Below are positions 57,606 to 64,000 of a DNA stretch of 64,000 nucleotides, in pieces. The notes under the pieces are model-generated. The model was not told the DNA's origin. It ran no database searches and worked only from the letters and a program-made list of their open reading frames with translations. This stretch comes from an uncultured Lentisphaerota bacterium. Its GTDB lineage: Bacteria > Verrucomicrobiota > Kiritimatiellia > CAIQIC01. Numbering within the stretch: position 1 is the first letter of the stretch; every line of letters starts with the position of its first letter. The stretch is from NCBI GenBank assembly GCA_903896925.1, contig CAITZM010000072.1, positions 114,934-178,933 of the forward strand, in the 5' to 3' direction. Made by a program: the position numbers and the translations under genes.

Positions 57606-59378
57606 TCAGTCCTTGAACATGCCGAATTCCCAGAGGGTGGGTGCGAAACTCGCGTCGAGGATGTGTAGCCGGACCCAGCGGGCGGTGGTGGGTGCGAAGG
57701 TTGCACTGAAATCCTGGCCGGCCTTGGCCCCGGTGAAGGCCGCCTGCCAGGCGCCCTCGGCGGTGGTCTTGTATTCGACGGTGAACTTCGTGATGCGGGG
57801 CGCCATTTCCTTGATGGCCACACGGCGGAACGTTTCCGGTTGCCCTAGGTCCACCTCCAGCCAGCAATCGCGCGTCGTGTCGCTGGTGGCCCAGCGGGTG
57901 GCCTCGTCGTCGTCCACGGCCTTGTCGGCGCCGAAATTCGTGTCGTTGCCGTGGACGGTGCTCGCCCGCGCCGGCTTGTGCGCGGTCAGCGGCAGCACCT
58001 TTTGTTGCACCGTGAGCGGCGGCGGCGTGACGGGAGCGAGATGTGCGCTGAATTCGGCGATCGCCGGACAGGCCCGCGCATCCTCAATGACCAGCCGCAG
58101 TTTTTGCGCGGTGGTTTTTTCGAGCGGGTGCAGGTTGCGCTGGCCGAGGGTCATGCCGCGCGCGAGCGTCTGCCAGGCGCCGGCGACTTCCGCCTCTATG
58201 CGGTAGTTCTTCACGCGTTCGCCGAGCGCGATCGCTTCCTGTACGTTTACGACGTTGAACTCGCGCGGCGCGCCGAAATCCAGTTCCAGCCAGCCGGTCT
58301 GCGTGGCGTCATCGGTGGCCCAACAGGTATCGAGGCTGCCATCGGCCGCTTTTTCCGCTGCGCAATCCGTGCCACGGCTCGTGCTCGCGGTCACTTTCTG
58401 CGGCGCAAGCTGGCCGGCCTGCATGGCGCGGACCGCCTCGCCGAACTCCTTGAGCCGGGCCACATCGGGATCCGCCATCAGCCCGCGCCGGTCGGGCGGG
58501 ACGTTGAGCAGCAGGCTGCTGTTGCGGCCCACGGACGCGAAATAGATCTCGATCAGCTTGGCCAGCGACTTAACCTTGCCATCCTCGTAGGCGTGGTAGA
58601 ACCAGCCGGGCCGGATGGAGACGTCGCATTCCGCTGGCGCCCAGCGGGGCGTCTGGCCGCGCTGCGCGCTCTTCTCGCCGAGCCGCGCGACCCCGCTCTC
58701 GTTGCCCACCCAGCGGATGTCCGGTCCGCTGATGGCGATCAGCGCGTGCGGAGCCAGCTTGCGGATGAGTGCGAAGTAACGCGGCCAGTCATAGACCTGC
58801 TTCTTGCCGTTCGGCCCCTCGCCGCAGGCACCGTCGAACCACATCTCGTCCACCGGTCCGTAGTTCGTCAACAATTCGGTCAGTTGGCCGGTGAAGTAGT
58901 CGTTGTAGGCATCGCTGCCATACTTCGGATTATTGCGGTCCCATGGTGAGAGGTAAAGCCCGACCTTGAGGCCCTCGGTGTGGCAGGCCTCGACAAACTC
59001 GCGGACGACGTCGCCCTGTCCGTTTTTCCACGGCGCGTTGCGGGTGCAGTGCTCGGTCAGCTTCGTCGGCCAGAGGCAGAAGCCGTCGTGGTGCTTTGCC
59101 GTCATGATCAGCAGCTTGAAGCCCGCGGCCTTGGCGGTCCGCGCCCACTGGCGGCAGTCCAGCGCGGTGGGGTTGAAGCTCTTCTCGTCCTCCTTGCCCG
59201 TGCCCCACTCGCGGTCGCTGAACGTGTTGACGCCGAAGTGCAGGAACATCGTCAGCTCCATCCGCTGCCAGGCGAGCTGCTCCGGCGTCGGCACGGGCAG
59301 ACATGGAGCGGGCGGATTATCCGCACGGCTGGCGGCGGCGAGCGCAAAGGTGCAGATGACAGCAATGAGGAATTTCAT
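57606..59378 (-). CDS. Secreted alpha-L-fucosidase, GH29, with two C-terminal discoidin-like domains
   Basis: A 590-residue enzyme that removes alpha-linked fucose from glycans. ATG 59378 starts the signal peptide MKFLIAVICTFALAAASRA. The GH29 barrel shows LTMFLHFGVNTFSDREWG, LLIMTAKHHDGFCLWPTKLT, KVGLYLSPWDRNNPKYG and VDEMWFDGACGE with Asp182 as the likely nucleophile. SSLLLNVPPDRRGLM closes the catalytic part. Residues about 350-470 and 480-590 are F5/8 type C-like carbohydrate-binding domains (AADGSLDTCWATDDATQTGWLELDFG and AVDDDEATRWATSDTTRDCWLEVDLG, which resemble each other). The upstream gap carries two perfect palindromes. Confidence 0.92.
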   Translation of the reverse strand: MKFLIAVICTFALAAASRADNPPAPCLPVPTPEQLAWQRMELTMFLHFGVNTFSDREWGTGKEDEKSFNPTALDCRQWARTAKAAGFKLLIMTAKHHDGFCLWPTKLTEHCTRNAPWKNGQGDVVREFVEACHTEGLKVGLYLSPWDRNNPKYGSDAYNDYFTGQLTELLTNYGPVDEMWFDGACGEGPNGKKQVYDWPRYFALIRKLAPHALIAISGPDIRWVGNESGVARLGEKSAQRGQTPRWAPAECDVSIRPGWFYHAYEDGKVKSLAKLIEIYFASVGRNSSLLLNVPPDRRGLMADPDVARLKEFGEAVRAMQAGQLAPQKVTASTSRGTDCAAEKAADGSLDTCWATDDATQTGWLELDFGAPREFNVVNVQEAIALGERVKNYRIEAEVAGAWQTLARGMTLGQRNLHPLEKTTAQKLRLVIEDARACPAIAEFSAHLAPVTPPPLTVQQKVLPLTAHKPARASTVHGNDTNFGADKAVDDDEATRWATSDTTRDCWLEVDLGQPETFRRVAIKEMAPRITKFTVEYKTTAEGAWQAAFTGAKAGQDFSATFAPTTARWVRLHILDASFAPTLWEFGMFKD

Positions 59379-59505
59379 GTGCCGATGATAGGTTTCTTTT
59401 CGCGCCTGCTCAAGCATGGGTAGACCCAACGAGGGCACAGCGGCCTATCCAAGGGGAGCCAAGGGCTGAAGCCGTGTCGGCTTTTCAAACTGCGCTGTGC
59501 GGACA

Positions 59506-59535
59506 TCATCTCACACTTGTACAAGTGTGAGATGA
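59506..59535. repeat. Perfect 30-bp palindrome (half TCATCTCACACTTGT)
   Basis: The half TCATCTCACACTTGT (59506-59520) is followed directly by its exact complement ACAAGTGTGAGATGA (59521-59535). It lies 128 bases upstream of the fucosidase start codon. It could be a dimeric operator or an RNA hairpin. A near-identical copy is at 59738-59765. Confidence 0.85.
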
Positions 59536-59737
59536 AAGGTGATGCGTGTTTTCCTCTCAAGGACACAGAGTCAGCGGCGCAGTTGACGTTTCATACGCTT
59601 TCTTTGTTTATAGTAAAATTCTGTATTACAAATGATTATGAAGATATATATTTTATTCTTACGGGCGGGACCGGCTCTGCTGGGCCGGCTGCCGTGACGC
59701 TGCTTGGCGGGCCGGGTGCACCAACCTGCGGAACCAC

Positions 59738-59765
59738 CATCTCACACTTGTGCAAGTGTGAGATG
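59738..59765. repeat. 28-bp palindrome, second copy
   Basis: CATCTCACACTTG (59738-59750) and CAAGTGTGAGATG (59753-59765) flank a TG centre where the other copy has TA. Arms are otherwise identical to those at 59507-59534. It is 34 bases beyond the stop of the alpha/alpha-barrel-like gene (minus strand), so as RNA it could also form a terminator-like hairpin for that gene. Confidence 0.8.
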
Positions 59766-59799
59766 ATGCACAACCGCCTGCGATGACCAGGTGACGGCC

Positions 59800-61866
59800 T
59801 CAAGGAGTGCTGGAGGAAAGCTGGACCACCGGCAGCGGCTGGACGAAATCCACGTGCAGGAGCCAGCCCCCGACCTGTGTGGCCAGGGTCGTACCCGTGT
59901 AGTGCGTTTGCGCGGCTAGTTGTTGCGCGCGGGCGGCTGTTGCCGCACCGGTCTCGTTCAGGCCGACGACCAGCACACGCTGCGCGATGACCTCGTCCGT
60001 GGCAAATTCCATCCGCGCGGGTGCCGGCCAGCACAGCCGCTGCTCGCGCCGGCCGCGCGCGATCTTGCTGTTCGCATCGTAGCGCCAGCCTTCCACACCA
60101 GCCGCCGCGAAGCCCCACCGGTCATCTACGTTGATCCAGTTGCCCGCCAACTCGCGGGCGGGCGCCGGCTTCAACCCGTCCACCAACCACTCGCCGCCGG
60201 CAAAATGCAGGCGGCGGGGCGCGCCTTGGTAGACCCACTCCGGTTCGTTGAGCACGCCCATATCGCCGGTCTCCAGTTGCGTCAGCTTCACAGCGCGCCG
60301 CGCGACCAGGCGCTCGGCATAGATGACGCGTCCTTCCGGCAGGCTGGCGAAGACGATTTGCTGCGCCACCGAGCCCTGCGCGCGGCCGACCAGCGCGGCC
60401 ACCACGTAGTGCGCGCGGCCGGTGACGATGTTGACCTGCTCGACCACCGCTGCCGAGGGCTTGCCCGCGTTGATCTTACCGACAAAGCCGCTCTCCAGCG
60501 GGCTGCCGAGCAGATCATTGGCAAACGGAATCGCCTGACCCATCACGCGCCGGCCCCACGAGAACGAGGTGAGGCCCGCCGGCGTGCGCTGCGCGATGAA
60601 CTCGCCGAATGCGAACTTGCGCACACCGGCCACGCGCTTCTGGAAGTCCGCCGCACCCACCGGCGGCACGCCCTCGCCTGCGGTCAGGTGCAGCAGGAAG
60701 GTCGCCGCGTAGGCATTGGCATACATGCCGGGCAGCGACGGGAAGAAATATTCGCCAGCCAGCAGCGTCCGTCCGTCCGGCGAACGCGCCTGCATCCGTT
60801 CGCAGGTGGTCAGCGAGTCGCGCTCGAGCAGCGCGGCCTCGCCGTCGCCCAGCAGCACGTTCATCTCCGCGTGCAGCGAGGGCGAGACACGGTGCAGCTC
60901 CCAGTCCTGCCCGTTCGGGAAATGGTTGCGCCCGTCGGGGTGCGTCAGAAATTTCAGATGGTCGTAGATCGGCTCGGCGTTGTAGCGCAGCGCTTCCGGC
61001 GGCGCACGCCCGGCCCAGCGATAGACGATATCCTGGCACAGCAGCAGGCTGATGCAGCCCATGTAGCTCGGATGGACGCGGTCGTGGTTCTCCAACGTGA
61101 AGTCGGGGTGGATGTTCGCGCCAAATTTTCCGGCGCTGATCGGCTGGCCATCCACGCGGCGGTCGCTGTGTGTGTCGGCCTCGGTCAGGAACGACGAGAG
61201 CTGCCAGCGCTGCGCGGCCGTATGCCATGCCGCCGCGTGCGGATGCTGCGGCAGCATGCACGCCGCCAGCGCGACGACCAGCGAGTCCCACGCATTCTCT
61301 TCGGCCTTCGTGTCGTTCCTGACCTGGTGCGGCGGATCCCACGTCAGGAACCGGTCGGCCTCGACCGCAAGCATGTGCGCGAGCTGCGCCTGCAACTCCG
61401 CATCAAGCCGGTCCCAGACCAGCCATGCCGCCTGTCCCGCCTGGAACGCCCACAGCGCCGACTGCCACTGGGCCTGCCATTTCTTCCCGTCGTTCGCCGT
61501 TAGTGGCCCCGCGGAATGCGTCGGCGCAACGAACCGCAGCAGCGCGATCAGGTCGGCGAACGCTGCGTCGCGCTCCGCCGGCTTCGCACCCCAGCGCGCG
61601 ACCACGGCAAAGGCGAGCAGCACCTGCGTATTGGGGCGGATGCCGTGTTCGTCGTGCTTGCCGTTGGTCAGCAGCTTCGCACGTGGATCCCGAGCCCACG
61701 GTTGCAGGTCGTGCCGGATCGCGCCGATCTCGTGGCGCGTCAGTTCGAAGGCCCGCTGCGCCAGCGGACCGGGTGTGTTGGTGAGGACCGGCACCACCAC
61801 CGGCGGCAGCGGTTCGGCGCGCGCGAGCAGCGCCATGCCCAGCACGAAGGCGGCAAGTAATTTCAT
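59800..61866 (-). CDS. Large secreted protein, polysaccharide-lyase or heparinase-like alpha/alpha barrel
   Basis: A 688-residue exported protein (signal peptide MKLLAAFVLGMALLARA). Residues 40-400 are helical with repeated W/H-rich turns (WQAQWQSALWAFQAGQAAWLVWDRLD, KAEENAWDSLVVALAACMLPQHP, GANIHPDFTLENHDRVHPSYMG, FPNGQDWELHRVSPSLHAEMNVLLGDG), as in alpha/alpha-toroid lyases; NHDRVHPSYMG, with His near a Tyr, suits a catalytic site. The remainder (410-688) is beta-rich. It may cleave uronic-acid-containing polysaccharide. I could not fix a family. It precedes the fucosidase gene on the same strand, so the two may form a glycan-degradation unit. Confidence 0.6.
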   Translation of the reverse strand: MKLLAAFVLGMALLARAEPLPPVVVPVLTNTPGPLAQRAFELTRHEIGAIRHDLQPWARDPRAKLLTNGKHDEHGIRPNTQVLLAFAVVARWGAKPAERDAAFADLIALLRFVAPTHSAGPLTANDGKKWQAQWQSALWAFQAGQAAWLVWDRLDAELQAQLAHMLAVEADRFLTWDPPHQVRNDTKAEENAWDSLVVALAACMLPQHPHAAAWHTAAQRWQLSSFLTEADTHSDRRVDGQPISAGKFGANIHPDFTLENHDRVHPSYMGCISLLLCQDIVYRWAGRAPPEALRYNAEPIYDHLKFLTHPDGRNHFPNGQDWELHRVSPSLHAEMNVLLGDGEAALLERDSLTTCERMQARSPDGRTLLAGEYFFPSLPGMYANAYAATFLLHLTAGEGVPPVGAADFQKRVAGVRKFAFGEFIAQRTPAGLTSFSWGRRVMGQAIPFANDLLGSPLESGFVGKINAGKPSAAVVEQVNIVTGRAHYVVAALVGRAQGSVAQQIVFASLPEGRVIYAERLVARRAVKLTQLETGDMGVLNEPEWVYQGAPRRLHFAGGEWLVDGLKPAPARELAGNWINVDDRWGFAAAGVEGWRYDANSKIARGRREQRLCWPAPARMEFATDEVIAQRVLVVGLNETGAATAARAQQLAAQTHYTGTTLATQVGGWLLHVDFVQPLPVVQLSSSTP

Positions 61867-62256
61867 GCGGCGCATACTATCGGCCCACCGGCGCCGACTC
61901 AAGTCGCGGGGTTTTCCAAGGGTTGGAAATCTAGACCGGCTTTTTTCCTGTCCTTGGAATAATCAGCAACGACGAACGCAGCCACATCCAGCCCACGACG
62001 CGGTCCCAAAACAACCCGGTCGAACTTCCGTGAGAACGCTCGGCCTCTCCGTTTGCGAACCCGCAGAGGGTGAGCAACTCCGTGTAAACCGCGCAGGGGC
62101 CAGCTTTGCAGAAAGCATGGCGGCAAGGCGAGCGCGGCGAGATTGACCCTCGGTTTACTTCGTGACGGCGTACCGCCGCCGCAAATAGGACGCAAGACAA
62201 ATAGACAACATGGCTCCCTGCTTGTAAATTCACGAATTGGAATTGAGGGAGGTTGC
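61867..62256. other. Intergenic region left of IS91-type element
   Basis: The first part has a repeat pair (61912-61962). The remaining 290 bases before the transposase start have no protein-like reading frame in either strand that I trust. One end of the IS element must be here. I could not identify the CTTG/GTTC boundary or hairpin typical of IS91 with confidence. Confidence 0.4.
61912..61962. repeat. Paired TTTCCAA palindrome, locus 5
   Basis: TTTTCCAA-GGG-TTGGAAA (61912-61929) is followed by a linker with CCGG and a weak second unit (TTTTTTCC ... CCTTGGAA, 61941-61959). It lies just upstream of the alpha/alpha-barrel-like gene's start on the minus strand. Confidence 0.7.
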
Positions 62257-63702
62257 ATGAGCGCATTTCGCACCAAGGCGAAGGAAGCTTGTGCGGTGTC
62301 CGTAAAAGGCGCGTATCGCCCGCGCCGGCCGCGGACCTCGCCCCTGTGGCGCTGTCTGGTGACCCATTTTGATGACTTCCTTGCGCTCTATCCCGAACGG
62401 TACGAAGCCCGGCTCGGCTATTTGCGCCCGGTGATCCAACACGTCGTCGAAAAATTTCTGGCGTGCGGCGACCTGACGCAGGGCTTCGCCCGTATCCGTT
62501 GCCCGCAATGTCGCCAGGAATATTTGCTGGCCTTCTCCTGCCGGGGCCGGGGCTTTTGCCCCAGTTGTCATCAGAAGCGCGTCCTCCTCTTTGGCGACCG
62601 CATCAGCAGGCGGGTGGCCGCGCGGGTGCCGCACCGGCACTACGTGTTTGCCATCCCCGTCATGCTGCGGGCCTATTTCCGCTATGACCGCTCGTTGTTC
62701 CAGATGCTGTGCGCGGCGGCGGAGCGCAGCTTGCGCGACTATCTGCGCGCCGTCTTGCAGTCGCCGGAAGGGGTGCCCGCCGTCATCATGGCCCTCCACA
62801 CTTTTGGCGACTACCTGCGCTTTCACCCGCATCTGCACGCGCTGGTGGCCGATGGACTCTTTGAGCCGGATGGCAGCTTCCGGTGTGCGCCCACCGAAAT
62901 GAATCTCCAACCCTTGGAGAAACTATTCGCCGCGCGCCTGCTGGCCGCACTGCGAAACAAAGGTCTGCTTTCGGAAGAACGGGCGGACCGCCTCCGGCGC
63001 TGGCAGCACAGCGGCTTTCATGTACATCAGGGCCGCATGCTGCGTCCGGGCTGCGGTCATGCGTTGCGGAACGTGGCGCATTACATCGTCCGCAATGCCT
63101 TTGCGCTGGAAAAGATCAACGTCGTTGAAGGCTACAACGGACGACTGGAAAGCGTCGTCTACCGCTCCGCAGCGGACGCGAAAACCGGACGCACTGCCGA
63201 GGTCTTCCACCCCGTCGACTTTATTGCCATGGTCACCCAACACATCCCCAACCACGGTGCCCAGATGGTGCGCTATTACGGCTGGTACAGCAACAAGTCG
63301 CGGGGCAAGCGCCGCAAACGGCGGCTGGCAGAGAACTACGCCGCGCTCGGTGACGAGCAACCGCCGTTAACCACGCCGGCCCTGCGGCCTGTGGCGTCCG
63401 CGACGTGGCGGGAGCTGATCAAACGCGTCTGGGAGGTTGACCCGCTGATCTGTCCGCGGTGCGGCACGGAGATGGTCAAGCTGGCGGCGATCGAAGATCC
63501 AGTAGTCATAATTAAGATTCTCCGACATGTGCACCTTTGGGAAGAACCGCCGGTGCGCGGCCCTCCGCTTGGTGGCACGGTCTACGAACCGTGCTACGAA
63601 GACCCGCCCGTCGCAGCGGAATCTAACGACCAAGCTTCCGCTGCGGGTGAGCAGGTTTTCCCGGACTACGATCGGTACGACCCCGGTCCCGTTTACGATT
63701 GA
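62257..63702 (+). mobile_element. IS91-family transposase (HUH, Y2-type)
   Basis: A 481-residue transposase with GAGGGAGG (62245-62252) before its ATG. Zinc-finger cysteines C82, C85, C95, C101 and C104 (CPQC, SCRGRGFCPSC) are at the N-terminus. The metal-binding HUH motif is H192-L-H194 in RFHPHLHALVADG. The tyrosines lie in MVRYYGWYSNKSRG (Tyr340, Tyr341, Tyr344). VEGYNGRLESVVYRS and a C-terminal CPRC pair are also typical. IS91 elements move by rolling-circle transposition. The gene is intact. The ends of the element were not located. Confidence 0.93.
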
Positions 63703-63826
63703 CACACCAACCGCTGCGCCCCCGTCTTATCCTGCCGCGCCGAACGGCCGCTGCCCGCTCGCTCCCAAGCGCATTTTCTCTCCAATAAAAGCTTGCTTTT
63801 GCGGGGCGTCGCGTAAAAATGCGCGC

Positions 63827-64000
63827 ATGTTTTTTCAGCGTCATAGTGCGGTCGAAAAGCGGCGCGCCCCCGGTGGGCGCGCCGAAGCAGTTTCTTATTT
63901 GAACGGCGCCTACCTCGAGAGCGCCACCCTCATCAGCGCCGTCCTCAACGGGGCGAACCTCACCACCGCCGATTTCAACGGTGCGGATCTCACGAGCGCA
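63827..64000 (+). CDS. Pentapeptide-repeat protein, 3' end outside window
   Basis: ATG 63827 opens a frame that stays open to the window edge. From residue 25 it reads YLNGAYLESATLISAVLNGA and NLTTADFNGADLTSA, which is the A(D/N)LxX pentapeptide pattern of a right-handed quadrilateral helix. The first 24 residues (MFFQRHSAVEKRRAPGG) look poor for such a protein and no ribosome site is visible, so the real start may be internal or the 5' end may have been altered by the IS91 element about 125 bases upstream. The function is unknown; some members mimic DNA or protect gyrase. Confidence 0.55.
   Translation, partial: MFFQRHSAVEKRRAPGGRAEAVSYLNGAYLESATLISAVLNGANLTTADFNGADLTSA

Larger units (their letters stand above)
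59379..59799. other. Intergenic region with palindrome pair and AT-rich segment
   Basis: The gap between the fucosidase start and the end of the next gene has two near-identical palindromes (59506-59535 and 59738-59765) about 230 bases apart. Between them is an AT-rich run (59600-59665, including gtttatagtaaaattctg and atgaagatatatattt), the lowest-GC spot in this part of the window. A minus-strand promoter for the fucosidase gene is likely here. No gene is seen. Confidence 0.5.

Noticed and set aside
61899..62276. Minus-strand frames of 110-125 codons left of the transposase
   Set aside because: They overlap a repeat and show no conserved segment. I treated them as IS-flanking noncoding sequence.

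Overview
The window is a GC-rich piece of bacterial chromosome that appears to span the replication origin. dnaA and dnaN sit near 30.5-33.2 kb. Genes to the left (15.7-29.9 kb) all run leftward and genes to the right (30.5-43.9 kb) all run rightward, so transcription diverges from the dnaA region. The gene content points to a Gram-negative member of the PVC superphylum, most likely near Kiritimatiellota or Verrucomicrobiota: a heptose operon, outer-membrane-type proteins, several Tat-signal Gfo/Idh/MocA dehydrogenases, a GH29 fucosidase, a DUF1573/rhodanese/MauE set and mevalonate genes. That placement is inference; there is no rRNA gene to confirm it.

Layout. 0-4.4 kb: a truncated glycoside hydrolase, a short uvrC, a MIF-like tautomerase and dgkA. 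4.9-9.1 kb: a URO-D-like protein, an outer-membrane-type protein, then an ECF sigma factor whose partner fuses a zinc anti-sigma domain to a terpene-cyclase-like toroid. 9.2-11.1 kb: a GspL/PilM-N-like and PilO-like pair. 11.2-15.7 kb: a solute-binding protein and a hybrid histidine kinase. 15.7-26.6 kb: an 11-gene, mostly overlapping minus-strand operon for a nucleotide-activated heptose (SIS isomerase, transaldolase, GHMP kinase, nucleotidyltransferase, phosphatase) plus sugar dehydrogenases and lipid-linked glycosyltransferases. 26.7-30.1 kb: two alpha/beta hydrolases, a CpxP/Spy-like protein, a Cys-rich protein and a small ORF.

30.1-35.5 kb: dnaA, a candidate oriC with degenerate DnaA boxes, dnaN, then HMG-CoA synthase and mevalonate kinase. 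35.5-39.2 kb is accessory: two toxin-antitoxin pairs with related toxins and unrelated antitoxins, one pair lying between about 109-bp direct repeats, and a low-GC gene with a HEPN-like motif. 39.2-43.9 kb: secreted nitrilase and Gfo/Idh/MocA enzymes, a HAD phosphatase and a lipid kinase. 43.9-51.0 kb (minus): a Cas4/AddB-like Fe-S nuclease, thiL with an in-frame repeat insertion, MauE, rhodanese, DUF1573, mnmG and mnmE. 51.2-57.1 kb (minus): a Tat-exported isomerase, an AEC transporter, purQ and a purL carrying two PurS-like modules. 57.6-61.9 kb: a GH29 fucosidase and a large alpha/alpha-barrel-like secreted protein, separated by two near-identical perfect palindromes. 62.3-63.7 kb: an IS91-type transposase, followed by the start of a pentapeptide-repeat gene.

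Several short repeat families run through the window: paired TTTCCAA-N3-TTGGAAA palindromes (five loci, one inside thiL), GTGGGCGGGGCTTCC elements, CTCACACTTGT palindromes, and a degenerate ~10-bp tandem array. All coordinates and motifs were read by eye; no alignment or database search was run.
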